A stretch of DNA of 21,324 bases from Geobacter sp. UBA5735 (GTDB lineage: Bacteria; Desulfobacterota; Desulfuromonadia; Geobacterales; Geobacteraceae), in NCBI GenBank assembly GCA_002419385.1, contig DIFZ01000036.1, positions 1 to 21,324 of the forward strand, read 5' to 3'. A program made the position numbers and the translations under genes. The notes below the pieces were generated by a model. It worked only from the letters and a program-made list of their open reading frames with translations, was not told the DNA's origin and ran no database searches. Of this stretch, positions 1 to 8,700 are shown in pieces (the stretch's first letter is position 1; each line of letters starts with the position of its first letter).

Positions 1-90
1 CTGCCACTGCGAAAGTTGAGTTATTTACTCCGGGAACAATTATACCTCACAAACATCCGGGCATAATCTAACCGCCCCACTGCTTTTTCA

Positions 91-1332
91 TCATTCATCC
101 CCCTCGACTTTCTTCAGTGGGATCACCTTCGCCCCGGCCTTGAGCCCGTCCAGGTAATCCGCCCATGTCTGCATCATTTTTTTGCGTTCGGAAAGGTGCT
201 GTGTCCGGTTATAGGCTGTCCCGAGCCGGTCGGGTACCGTGTGGGCAAGCTGTGCCTCAATAGCATCAGGGGTGAAATGCAGGATTTCATGCAGCATGGT
301 TCTTGCCATGGCGCGGAAGCCATGTCCGGTTATCTCGGATTTGTCAAAGCCCATTCGTCGAAGGGCCGCATTGATAGCGTTTTCACTCATGCAACGGAGT
401 GGTGAACGATGGCAAGGGAAAACATACCTTCCTTGCCCGGTCAATGCATAGACCTCCCGGAATATTTCAACTGCCTGTTTAGGCAGTGGTACGATGTGCG
501 CCTGCCCCATCTTCATTTTTTCGCCGGGAATGTTCCAGGTCGCCAAGTCAAGATCGATTTCCGACCATTCCGCTTTCCGGAGTTCGCCAGGACGGACGAA
601 CAGAATCGGTGCAAGTCGTAGAGCGCACTTGACGATAAAAGAGCCCTGGAAGTCATCTATGGCGCGGAGAAGCGGGGTAACTTGTCTCGGGTCAGTGGGC
701 GCTGCCATGTGGGTGTATTTGACAGTCGGAAGGATTTTCCGCAGATCGGCAGCGGGGTTATATTCAATTTTCCCGTGAAGCTTGGCGTAATGAAAAATAT
801 GATAGAAGGCGGTCTTGATTCGATGCGCGGTTTCAAGGGTGCGAGTGGCAACTTTTTTCAGTATCTCAACTATTTCAGGAGTCTTAATGCTGGTGATTGG
901 CCTGGTGCCAATGTAAGGAAAGACGTCCTGTTCAAGTCGTTTCAGAAGTCGGGCCGCATGGTTTTCGGACCAATCGGGCTTTGCGTTATTGAACCATTCC
1001 CGCGCTATGGTCTCGAATGTATTTGCTGCCTTATCGGCCTCTGCTTCCTTCTTTGCCTTCCTCGCCGCGCTGGGGTCAATACCATTGGCAACAAGTTTCC
1101 GGGCCTCTGTACGCCGATTCCTTGCGTCTGACAAGGAAACCTCTGGGTAGGTGCCGAGCGCCAGCAACTTTTCCTTGCCGCCGAAACGATACTTGAACCG
1201 CCAGCACTTGCTTCCGTTCGGTGTTTTTTTTCCTGGGGGCATGATGAGCAGAAACAGACCGTCACCATCAAATAACTTTATCTGTTTTGCTCCGGGTTTC
1301 GCGGTTCGGACCTTCACATCTGAGAGTGCCAT
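91..1332 (-). CDS. int: P4-type tyrosine recombinase (integrase) of a tRNA-integrated genomic island
   Basis: This 413-residue protein has the architecture of P4-family site-specific integrases. An N-terminal arm-DNA-binding domain (DUF4102 type, about residues 1-90, with a FDGDGLFL-like strand) is followed by a SAM-like core-binding domain (about 105-200) and a C-terminal catalytic domain. The expected catalytic residues are visible: R247 in RPGEL, a beta-hairpin lysine near K272/K274, H337 and R340 in HGFR, H364 in LAH, and nucleophile Y374 in AYNR. Length is normal for the family (about 400) and nothing is broken, so it may be active. It is read away from the 3' end of the tRNA-Leu gene 190 bp upstream, the usual position of such integrases at one island end; the recombination target would be the tRNA 3' part. 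The rest of the island should lie left of position 91. Base composition looks less GC-rich than the genes to the right, which fits acquisition by transfer. Confidence 0.95.
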   Translation of the reverse strand: MALSDVKVRTAKPGAKQIKLFDGDGLFLLIMPPGKKTPNGSKCWRFKYRFGGKEKLLALGTYPEVSLSDARNRRTEARKLVANGIDPSAARKAKKEAEADKAANTFETIAREWFNNAKPDWSENHAARLLKRLEQDVFPYIGTRPITSIKTPEIVEILKKVATRTLETAHRIKTAFYHIFHYAKLHGKIEYNPAADLRKILPTVKYTHMAAPTDPRQVTPLLRAIDDFQGSFIVKCALRLAPILFVRPGELRKAEWSEIDLDLATWNIPGEKMKMGQAHIVPLPKQAVEIFREVYALTGQGRYVFPCHRSPLRCMSENAINAALRRMGFDKSEITGHGFRAMARTMLHEILHFTPDAIEAQLAHTVPDRLGTAYNRTQHLSERKKMMQTWADYLDGLKAGAKVIPLKKVEGDE

Positions 1333-1362
1333 ATGTCACCTCGACGACGTAAAGCTATTCTG

Positions 1363-1426
1363 GGGGTAGTGATTTTTGGGGTAGGGGTAGATGTCTTCAA
1401 ATCTACCCCTGAAAAGGGTAGATGTC
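1363..1426. repeat. Iteron-like GGGGTAG repeats upstream of the integrase
   Basis: GGGGTAG occurs at 1363-1369, 1378-1384 and 1384-1390, AGGGTAG at 1415-1421, and the reverse complement CTACCCC at 1403-1409. Within this, AGGGGTAGAT (1383-1392) and ATCTACCCCT (1401-1410) form a perfect 10-bp inverted repeat with an 8-nt spacer. GGGTAGATGTC is repeated directly at 1385-1395 and 1416-1426, 31 bp apart, about three helical turns. The cluster lies between the tRNA and the integrase start. By position it could be arm-type integrase sites, excisionase sites, or an operator for int. The repeats are seen directly; the role is inferred. Confidence 0.7.
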
Positions 1427-1438
1427 AAGGGACTGTGA

Positions 1439-1510
1439 TAGACAGTAATAGACGGTAGAAAAAGAAAAAGCCCTGATTTCTCAGGGCTCTCTGTACTGCT
1501 ATGTACTGCT
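1439..1510. repeat. Two further short direct-repeat pairs between integrase and tRNA-Leu
   Basis: TAGACAGTA (1439-1447) and TAGACGGTA (1449-1457) are near-identical 9-mers 10 bp apart, one helical turn. TGTACTGCT is repeated exactly at 1492-1500 and 1502-1510, again with a 10-bp period, right beside the tRNA 3' end. Helical phasing is typical of protein-binding arrays at phage and island attachment sites. These pairs are separate in sequence from the GGGGTAG family. The function is inferred from position only. Confidence 0.5.
1459..1488 (-). terminator. Intrinsic terminator of tRNA-Leu
   Basis: On the minus strand an 8-bp perfect stem (AGCCCTGA paired with TCAGGGCT, 1469-1476 and 1481-1488) is closed by a stable GAAA tetraloop. 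It is followed by TTTTCTTTTT. It lies 36 bp beyond the tRNA-Leu 3' end and would stop tRNA transcription before the integrase. Confidence 0.85.
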
Positions 1511-1523
1511 TTAGATTGTTAAA

Positions 1524-1610
1524 TGGTGCCGAAGACTGGAATCGAACCAGCACGAGGGAACCCTCACTAGAACCTGAATCTAGCGCGTCTACCAATTCCG
1601 CCACTTCGGC
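1524..1610 (-). tRNA. tRNA-Leu (anticodon CAG)
   Basis: The minus strand folds into a complete class II tRNA. The acceptor stem GCCGAAG pairs with CTTCGGC, the D arm carries GGTAGACGC, the anticodon stem CTAGA/TCTAG closes the loop TTCAGGT (anticodon CAG), a long variable arm follows, and the T arm contains GGTTCGATTCC. The CCA end is encoded. Its 3' end is the likely attachment site of the adjacent integrase, and the gene is intact after integration. Confidence 0.97.
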
Positions 1611-1621
1611 TTAGGAGTGGA

Positions 1622-1650
1622 TTTATACCATCATTGATTGCGGATTGCAA
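1622..1650 (-). promoter_or_regulatory. Sigma70 promoter of tRNA-Leu
   Basis: On the minus strand TTGCAA (1650-1645), a 17-bp spacer and TATAAA (1627-1622) form a near-consensus promoter. Its start point would fall just before the tRNA 5' end at 1610. Confidence 0.8.
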
Positions 1651-1753
1651 GATGAAAAAAAAGGCGGGCTCATTCTGCATGGCAGAGAGCCGGCATTTGC
1701 CGGTGGTGAGGGCCAGACTGACGCGTTACCTGTGGAATCTTTAACAATATCCA

Positions 1754-1782
1754 TTGATTTTATGGCAGGCGCCCAGTATTAT
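1754..1782 (+). promoter_or_regulatory. Sigma70 promoter of the tlyA-HIT operon
   Basis: TTGATT (1754-1759), a 17-bp spacer and TATTAT (1777-1782) predict transcription from about 1789, giving a leader of about 50 nt before the tlyA start at 1839. Confidence 0.7.
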
Positions 1783-1838
1783 AGGGAGCGTTGCCAAATT
1801 GTGCCCAAAGGGCACCAAGGAACAGGAAAAGCCTCTTC

Positions 1839-2597
1839 ATGACCCGTGAAAAGGAAAGACTGGACAAGCTCATGGTCGAGCGGGGCATCGCCGAGTCGCG
1901 GGAAAAGGCCCGCGCCCTCATTCTTGCCGGAGAGGTGGTGGTCGGGGACCATGGGGTGGACAAGGCAGGACAGCTCGTGCCGATTTGCGCCGAGATCCGG
2001 GTGAAGGGCGGCCAGCTTCCCTTTGTCAGCCGCGGAGGCTTGAAGCTCCAGAAGGCCCTGGAGGAGTTTTCCATCGATGTCGGCGGCCGCTGTGCGCTTG
2101 ACGTGGGCGCTTCGACCGGGGGCTTCACCGACTGCCTGCTCCAGCGCGGCGTCCGCAGGGTTTTTGCCGTGGATGTGGGGTATGGCCAGCTGGCCTGGAA
2201 GCTGCGTCAGGATGGCCGGGTGGTGTGCATGGAGCGGACCAACATCCGCTATCTGGAAGCGGGTGCCCTGGCGGAGGTTCCCGATCTGGCGGTCATTGAT
2301 GCTTCGTTCATCTCCCTGGACAAGGTGTTGCCGAATACTGTCCGGCTGATCAGGGATGGCGGAGAGATCATTGCGCTTATCAAACCACAGTTCGAGGTTG
2401 GCCGGGGCGAGGTGGGAAAGGGCGGGGTGGTCCGTGACGCCGGCAAGCACCAGGATGTCATCGCTGCCGTCAAAGTGTTCGCGGAAGGCCTGAATCTGGA
2501 GGTCGGCGGGGTGACGGAGTCGCCCGTGCTGGGACCCAAGGGAAACCGCGAATTCCTGATCCACCTGAAGAAAAGGGTGCCGCCCGGCACAGTATGA
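1839..2597 (+). CDS. tlyA: TlyA family rRNA (cytidine-2'-O)-methyltransferase
   Basis: A 252-residue protein with an N-terminal S4 RNA-binding domain (about residues 5-60, RLDKLMVERG onward) and a FtsJ-like Rossmann methyltransferase domain. The S-adenosylmethionine loop DVGASTGGF is at residues 88-96, preceded by SRGGLKL; VIDASFIS and LIKPQFE supply the later acidic and lysine residues of the K-D-K-E type site. Members of this family 2'-O-methylate cytidines in 16S and/or 23S rRNA, and some were first annotated as haemolysins. An in-frame ATG 48 nt upstream (1791) would leave almost no leader after the predicted promoter, and family members start near MTREKERLDK, so 1839 is preferred. The HIT gene follows after 20 bp, so the two are probably co-transcribed. 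Exact rRNA target sites cannot be told from the sequence. Confidence 0.93.
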   Translation: MTREKERLDKLMVERGIAESREKARALILAGEVVVGDHGVDKAGQLVPICAEIRVKGGQLPFVSRGGLKLQKALEEFSIDVGGRCALDVGASTGGFTDCLLQRGVRRVFAVDVGYGQLAWKLRQDGRVVCMERTNIRYLEAGALAEVPDLAVIDASFISLDKVLPNTVRLIRDGGEIIALIKPQFEVGRGEVGKGGVVRDAGKHQDVIAAVKVFAEGLNLEVGGVTESPVLGPKGNREFLIHLKKRVPPGTV

Positions 2598-2617
2598 ACT
2601 GAAAAGGGGTCAATCAT

Positions 2618-2962
2618 ATGGAAAACTGTCTGTTCTGCAAGATCATCGCCGGAGAGATTCCGGCGAAAAAGGTCTACGAAGATGATATGATCGTTGTCAT
2701 AGAAGATATTGCACCGGTCGCGCCGCTTCACTTCCTGCTGATCCCGAAGAAGCACACGGTGAATTCTCTCGACCTTTCACCGGAAGAATCTCCGGTGGTC
2801 GGCCATGTCTTCCAGGTTGCCGCGCGGCTGGCCGTGGAAAACGGCATGGCTGAATCGGGTTTCAGGATTGTCAACAACAATAACGCCGGTGCTGGACAAT
2901 CGGTGTTCCACCTGCATTTTCATCTCATGGCTGGCAGGAGATTCACCTGGCCGCCGGGTTAG
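2618..2962 (+). CDS. HIT family (HINT-like) nucleotide-binding hydrolase
   Basis: A 114-residue cytosolic protein of usual length for the branch I (HINT) histidine-triad family. It begins with the typical NCLFCKIIAGEIPAKKVYED segment and carries the nucleotide-binding triad HLHFH at residues 98-102, followed by the WPPG C-terminus. HINT proteins hydrolyse purine nucleoside phosphoramidates and aminoacyl-adenylates; the physiological substrate is usually unknown. AGGGG stands upstream of the ATG at ordinary spacing. It lies 20 bp behind tlyA, suggesting one transcript. About 170 bp without a recognised signal separates it from the next gene. Confidence 0.93.
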   Translation: MENCLFCKIIAGEIPAKKVYEDDMIVVIEDIAPVAPLHFLLIPKKHTVNSLDLSPEESPVVGHVFQVAARLAVENGMAESGFRIVNNNNAGAGQSVFHLHFHLMAGRRFTWPPG

Positions 2963-3132
2963 TTTTCGTGCGGATACGGTCTTTTTTCGCCCTGCTTTCC
3001 TCAGTGGGCAACAATTTCTGGATTCACGTCTTGCAGGGATCTTTCAGAAGAAGCATTCCGCTGAATGCGCCCTGCCGGAAAAGGGATGGGCGCGCGAACT
3101 GTGCCTGGCCCCATTCATGAAGGGAGGAAGAA

Positions 3133-3693
3133 ATGTCGAGGATTCTTTTGGTTCTTAGTGGTCTTGTTGTGCTTTTTGCTGCTTCAGCCTTGGCTGAAAC
3201 GTACACGTGGGTTGACAGCAGCGGCACTGCTAATTTTACCGATGATCTGTCCCAGGTGCCGAAGAAATATCGCAAAAAAGTGAAGACACGGGGTGATATG
3301 GGGCCGGGCATGCCGGTAGCCGTCGAAACGGCTGGGGAGGCTCCTGCCGCACAGGATAAGGCGGGTGGCGCGAAAAGTGCCGAAAAGGAGGCTGCCGCGA
3401 AGACCGACAAGGCAGCGGCTCCCGACAAGAAGGATGTCCTCTATGGCGGCAAGAGCGGGCCGAGCTGGAAACAGGAGTTTGACACCGTCCGGACACAGAT
3501 CGAATCGGTCGATGACCAGGTTGCCGCGAACGACAGGAGAATGCAGAATCCGGGGAATATGTCTCGGTCGGAATACCTGAGCAACCAGTATGCCAACAGG
3601 TCGCTCCAGGATAAGCGCAACGAGTTGATCGGAAAGCTCGAATCCCTGAACGAGGCGGCAACCAAAGCCGGGCTGCCTTCCCAGTACCGCTGA
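3133..3693 (+). CDS. DUF4124 domain envelope protein (first copy)
   Basis: A 186-residue exported protein. Residues 1-21 form a signal peptide with a hydrophobic core ending in an ALA cleavage site; no lipobox cysteine is seen, so it is probably periplasmic. Residues 22-50 (ETYTWVDSSGTANFTDD) are a DUF4124 domain, a short beta unit with a conserved Y-x-W-V-D core. A low-complexity Ala/Lys/Asp linker leads to a VLYGG motif and a charged, probably coiled-coil C-terminal half. GGGAGGAAG before the ATG is a strong ribosome-binding site. A paralogue with the same order of parts lies at 14126-14668. Function is unknown; a cell-wall or envelope structural role is only a guess. Confidence 0.85.
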   Translation: MSRILLVLSGLVVLFAASALAETYTWVDSSGTANFTDDLSQVPKKYRKKVKTRGDMGPGMPVAVETAGEAPAAQDKAGGAKSAEKEAAAKTDKAAAPDKKDVLYGGKSGPSWKQEFDTVRTQIESVDDQVAANDRRMQNPGNMSRSEYLSNQYANRSLQDKRNELIGKLESLNEAATKAGLPSQYR

Positions 3694-3716
3694 AACAGGC
3701 CGGTGCCGGTTGACAC

Positions 3717-3759
3717 AAACAAGAGAGCCGGGAGATGAACTCTCCCGGCTCTCTTGTTT
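3717..3759. terminator. 19-bp perfect hairpin, probable terminator after the DUF4124 gene
   Basis: A perfect 19-bp inverted repeat (3717-3735 and 3741-3759) with a TGAAC loop starts 24 bp after the DUF4124 stop codon. The stem centre is GC-rich and its ends read AAAC and GTTT. There is only a weak T tract after it, so it may act in both directions or as a transcript-end stabiliser rather than as a classical terminator. Confidence 0.65.
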
Positions 3760-4350
3760 CAGGTTGGCGTTGCGGATGGATCCTTTTTCTTATCCGTCGG
3801 ATTGTTTCGGGCGACTCCTGAAAGGCCGTAACCATTCACCGGTCATCCGGTGCCGTCGCCTTCCACCCCTTTTTCAGGCGGTGCAACGCGCCGAGCGGAT
3901 GAGAAAGACGTATTCTGCGTGATTCTCCGCAACGCCAATTCTTCCTGCTCCGGAATGCCGTATGGAATCTCGAGGCACCGACCGCTGTGTGAGCATTTGC
4001 CAGGGAAAGACTTCAGGTTTCCCCATGGGGGCGTACACACTGTCTTTGAACCGGGCATAAAATTTTAATTAATAGTCAGTTTCTTGACCATCCATTACCT
4101 GCGATCCAGAGCATTTGTCAAAGAACTTATCCTGCATTTCCAGTATACTCCCATGCCGTAACCTGTCAAGGGTCGTCATGAGAAAAAACGGCGAACCTCA
4201 AATGTGCTGCAGTCGTGTCGGTTGCCGGCAGCGCAACCTGCCAGTCTTTTCAATTGACAAGCAGCAGGGAGCATTGTATTCACTAGTGGTCATTGAACAA
4301 CAGCCTGGACGCCCCTTGTTCAGAGTCATTGCGGTTGGCCGGGGCCGAAT
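3760..4350. other. Gene-free stretch before the diguanylate cyclase
   Basis: About 590 bp without a convincing gene. Short open frames here lack ribosome-binding sites and family resemblance. It holds an AT-rich spot at 4059-4076, a lone TATACT at 4144-4149 with no matched -35, and one promoter candidate with a perfect TTGACA at 4254. No RNA gene or mobile element was recognised. Confidence 0.5.
4254..4282 (+). promoter_or_regulatory. Possible promoter of the diguanylate cyclase gene
   Basis: A perfect TTGACA (4254-4259) is followed after 17 bp by TATTCA (4277-4282), a weak -10. Transcription would begin near 4289. The -10 matches only three consensus positions, so this is tentative. Confidence 0.35.
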
Positions 4351-5664
4351 GTGTTCCGTGCTCGTCGTGCCGTTTCGACAGGCGGGATGAAAGCACGGTT
4401 CATACCCCGGTGTGATGGTGAGGCAAAAGAGGTGTACGGCATTCTTCCACAAAGAATCTCACTGTATCTGTTTCCCGCATCGATGCTGGCTGCGGTCTAT
4501 GTCCACCTGCCCTCCCTGGGCGAAATACCGGATACCTGGCTGGAATTCCTGCCGCACGTCACCTATCTGGTCTTTATTGCGGGCATTTTTCTCAGCCTGC
4601 ATTTCAATAAGAGCCGTGCGTTCTTCGTGGTGCTCATGCTCATCCTCTACTACTGGTACGGATTCTCAACCGGCGCCGGCTGCCGGGGGCCTTCCCGTAT
4701 CTGTACCGCGCTGGACTACCTGCTTCCCGGAAATATCGCCATTGTGTGTCTCATGAGGGAAAAGGGACTTCTCACCCCTGCAGGCAGGATGCGTTCCGTA
4801 TTTCTGCTTCTCCAGCTCATCATGCTGGTGATTCTTGCCAGGACCGGCGAGGCACTGGCGGGCAACCAGGCTTCGGTCATGGCGGGCAAAGATTTTGCTC
4901 TGTTCCCTGGCGTTGAAGCCCCCGTTCTCATGTTCATGGGGACATGCGGTATCATTGCGGCTATTCCGACCCATGCCAGAGCGTCATTGATCGATGGCGC
5001 TTTTCTGGGTGTCCTGGCGGCGGTGGCAATGGTCAGAGCCCTGCCTTTGGGGGGCGATGCCGCTACGACGGTTCTGCTGACCTCCGGGCTTATCCTGCTG
5101 CTGAGCGTTCTTCAGGAATCCCACAACATGGCCTATCGGGACGACCTGACCGGGCTGCTTTCCCGCCGGGCTCTGAACGAACAGCTGGCCGGGCTTGGCC
5201 GCCGCTACGTCATTGCCATGCTGGATCTGGATCATTTCAAGCGGTTGAACGATTCCCTGGGGCATGACGTGGGCGACCAGGTGCTGCGCATGGCTGCTGC
5301 CAGGATCCGGACCGTCGGTGGAGGCGGCAAAGCTTACCGGTACGGCGGGGAAGAATTCACCATCGTGTTCCCGAACAGGAAGGTGGAGGATACCCTTCCC
5401 TGTCTGGAGGATCTCAGGTCTTCCATTGCCGCCTATCACTTCCATGTGCGGAGCCCTGACCGGCCTGATACCGTCCGGCAGGGACAGAGAAAGCGCTCCG
5501 GCGGCGGGGAGTCGACCCATGTCGGCGTCACGGTGAGCATCGGTGTGGCGGAGAGTTCTTCCTGCCTGCGTGACCCCCACGATGTCATGGCGGTTGCCGA
5601 TGCGGCCCTGTATCGGGCGAAGCAGCGGGGCAGAAACCGCATCAGCACTGCCGGCCGGATGTGA
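4351..5664 (+). CDS. Membrane-bound diguanylate cyclase (GGDEF domain)
   Basis: A 437-residue protein with about seven or eight hydrophobic helices in the first 250 residues (first one around ISLYLFPASMLAAVYVHL), a hallmark of inner-membrane sensory modules, followed by a cytosolic GGDEF domain (about 260-430). The active-site motif is GGEEF at 332-336, preceded by YRDDLTGLLSRRAL and MLDLDHFKRLND, so catalysis of two GTP to cyclic-di-GMP is expected. The product-inhibition I-site (RxxD five residues before GGEEF) is missing; a glycine run stands there. A basic loop of about 25 residues interrupts the domain before the HVGVTVSIGVA strand. The start is uncertain: ATG 4351 and ATG 4387 are both possible and neither has a strong ribosome-binding site. 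It appears to be a single-gene unit, since dnaE has its own promoter. Confidence 0.88.
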   Translation: MFRARRAVSTGGMKARFIPRCDGEAKEVYGILPQRISLYLFPASMLAAVYVHLPSLGEIPDTWLEFLPHVTYLVFIAGIFLSLHFNKSRAFFVVLMLILYYWYGFSTGAGCRGPSRICTALDYLLPGNIAIVCLMREKGLLTPAGRMRSVFLLLQLIMLVILARTGEALAGNQASVMAGKDFALFPGVEAPVLMFMGTCGIIAAIPTHARASLIDGAFLGVLAAVAMVRALPLGGDAATTVLLTSGLILLLSVLQESHNMAYRDDLTGLLSRRALNEQLAGLGRRYVIAMLDLDHFKRLNDSLGHDVGDQVLRMAAARIRTVGGGGKAYRYGGEEFTIVFPNRKVEDTLPCLEDLRSSIAAYHFHVRSPDRPDTVRQGQRKRSGGGESTHVGVTVSIGVAESSSCLRDPHDVMAVADAALYRAKQRGRNRISTAGRM

Positions 5665-5688
5665 CCTTTCAGTTGCGTTTCCCCTCCC

Positions 5689-5718
5689 TTGACACCTGCT
5701 CACCATTCGTGACATAAT
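5689..5718 (+). promoter_or_regulatory. Sigma70 promoter of dnaE-accA
   Basis: TTGACA (5689-5694), an 18-bp spacer and CATAAT (5713-5718) give a strong predicted promoter with a leader of about 70 nt before the dnaE ATG. Confidence 0.75.
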
Positions 5719-5797
5719 TCCACAGTTTCCCCGAATTCAGTCGTTTCTTTCCGGGAGCCGTCTGCAGATCCGGCCCCCGTCATTGTTTCTGCCGACC

Positions 5798-8700
5798 ATG
5801 GAACTCGCCAATTTCGTTCATTTACATGTCCACAGCCAGTATTCCCTCTTGGACGGGGCCATCCGCATCGCCGACCTGGTGAAAAAGGCGACTGCGTGCG
5901 CCATGCCCGCGGTTGCCCTGACCGATCACGGCAATATGTTCGGCGCCATTGAATTCTACCTGAAATGCAAGTCGGCAGGGATCAAGCCCATAATCGGCTG
6001 CGAGGTTTACCTGGCGCCCGAGTCGCGTCTGGTCAAAGAGTCCCGAGGTATCAGCGATGCTTCCTACCATCTCATCCTGCTGTGCGAAAACCTGGAGGGG
6101 TATCGCAACCTGAGCAGGCTTGTTTCCATCGGTTACAAGGAGGGATTTTACTATCGGCCGCGGATCGACAAGGAGGTTCTGCGCCGCCATTCCTCCGGTC
6201 TCATCGCCCTGTCCGCCTGCCTGAAGGGGGAGGTGGCCTGGCTGTGCCAGGGGGATCGGCTGGATGAGGCCCGGGCCGTTGCCGCCGAGTATGCGGAGAT
6301 GTTTCCCGACCGCTACTATCTGGAACTGCAGGAAAACACCCTGCCGGAGCAGGAGCGCGCCAACCGCGGGCTGATGCGGGTCGCCGACGAACTGGGGCTG
6401 CCGCTGGTCGCCACCAATGACTGTCACTACCTGAACCGGGAAGACGCAAAGCCCCACGAGGTCCTGCTCTGCATCCAGACCGGCAAGACCATGGACGATC
6501 CCAACAGGATGTGCTTCTCCGCCGACGAGTTCTACTTCAAATCGCCGGACGAGATGGCGGCTGCGTTCTCCTATGCCCCCCAGGCCCTGGCCACTACGGC
6601 GCGGATCGCGGAAAGGTGCGACCTCGAGTTCGATTTCAAGACCTACCATTTCCCCCGCTATACCCTGCCGGAGGGACAGTCGCTGGATGATGAGCTGACG
6701 CTGAGGGCCCAGGAGGGGTTGCGCGGCCGCCTGGAGCAGATCGCCAGGAAGAACCCGTCCTTTTCCCCGGAAGATGAGTCGGTGTACTGGAAACGGCTGG
6801 AGATCGAACTGGAATGCATCATCCAGATGGGATTCCCGGGCTATTTCCTCATCGTTGCGGATTTCATCAACTGGGCCAAGAGGCAGGGCATACCGGTGGG
6901 GCCGGGCAGGGGCTCGGCAGCAGGATCCCTGGTGGCCTATGCCATCCGGATCACCGACCTGGACCCGATCCCCTACAACCTTCTCTTCGAACGCTTCCTC
7001 AATCCCGAGCGCATTTCCATGCCGGATATCGACGTGGACTTCTGCCAGAACCGCCGGGAAGAGGTCATCCAGTACGTGACGGAGAAATACGGCCGGGACA
7101 AGGTCTGCCAGATCATCACCTTTGGTACCATGGCCGCAAAGGGTGTGATTCGCGATGTTGGCCGGGCGCTGAACTATTCCTACGGCGAAGTGGACAAGAT
7201 AGCCAAGCTGGTGCCCAATGTCCTGAACATCAATCTGGCCGAGGCCATGAAAAAGGAGCCCAAGTTCGCCGAGATTGCTGCCGCGGATCCCCGGATCAGG
7301 AATCTGCTGGATACGGCCCTCTGCCTGGAAGGATTGACCCGGCACGCCTCGACCCATGCCGCCGGCGTGGTCGTGGCGCCGGACACCCTGGAGGAGTTCT
7401 GCCCGGTTTACATGGACCAGAAGAACAATTCCATCACCACGCAGTACAGCATGAAATATGTGGAAAAGATCGGGTTGGTCAAATTCGACTTCCTCGGTCT
7501 GAAGAACCTTACCGTCATTGACAATGCAGTCAAGATCATCAGGGCCGGCAAGGATCCCGGCTTCGACATCACAGCGCTTGGCGATGACGACGAAGCTTCC
7601 TACCAGCTTCTCCAGGCGGGGAACACCACCGGGGTCTTCCAGCTTGAATCCAGCGGCATGAAAGAGCTCCTGGTAAAGTTGAAGCCTTCGTGTTTCGAGG
7701 ACATCATCGCCGTCTGCGCACTCTACCGCCCCGGCCCGCTCGGCTCGGGCATGGTGGACGACTTCATCGACCGGAAGCACGGCCGCAAGCCGGTTACCTA
7801 CGACCTGCCCCAGCTGCAGCCAATCCTGAAAGACACCTACGGTGTCATCGTCTATCAGGAGCAGGTCATGCAGATTGCCCGGACCCTGGCGGGATATTCC
7901 CTGGGCGGCGCCGACCTCCTCCGCAGGGCCATGGGCAAGAAGGACCTGGCGGAAATGGCCAGGCAGCGGGACACCTTCCTCAAGGGGTCACGTGAGAACG
8001 ACGTAGACCCGAAAAAGGCGGAGGCCATCTTCGACCTGATGGCAAAGTTCGCCGAATACGGCTTCAACAAGTCCCATTCTGCGGCTTATGCGCTGATTGC
8101 CTACCAGACGGCTTACCTGAAAGCCCACTACCCGGTCGAATTCATGGCTGCCCTTCTCACCGAGGATATGGATTCTTCGGACAAGGTCACCAAGAACATG
8201 GCCGAGTGCCGCGGGATGGGGATAGAGGTCCTTCCCCCCGACATCAATGCCTCTGATCTCGATTTCACCGTCAGGGAAAACTCCATCAGGTTCGGGCTGG
8301 GCGCAGTGAAGAACGTGGGCGTATCGGCGGTCGAAGCGATCCTCGAGACGAGACGCGAGGGCGGTTTCCGCGATCTGTTCGATTTCTGCACCCGGGTGGA
8401 CCTCAGGAAGGTCAACAAGCGGGTCGTCGAGTCACTCATCAAGTGCGGCGCTTTCGACTCCACGAATGCCAGGAGATCCCAGATGGCCGCGGCGCTGGAA
8501 AGTGCCATGGAACTGGGCCAGAAGATCCAGAAGGAGCGCGCCAGTTCGCAGGTCTCGCTGTTCGGCGAAGCCGAGGTGGTTGCGGGCAACGGCACCGGAT
8601 CCGGTTCGCTCCCGGACATACCCGAATGGCGGGAAAAGGAGCTGCTGGCCTTTGAGAAGGAGTCTCTCGGTTTCTATGTTACGGGGCATCCTCTCGACCG

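Noticed and set aside
1645..1842. Small plus-strand open frame between tRNA-Leu and tlyA
   Set aside because: It begins inside the tRNA-Leu promoter, covers the tlyA promoter, and has no ribosome-binding site.
1779..2564. 261-residue open frame on the minus strand
   Set aside because: Antisense shadow of tlyA, whose S4 and methyltransferase motifs are clear.
5822..7780. 652-residue open frame on the minus strand
   Set aside because: It lies fully antisense to dnaE, has no recognisable family motif, and is the usual long antisense frame of a GC-rich gene.
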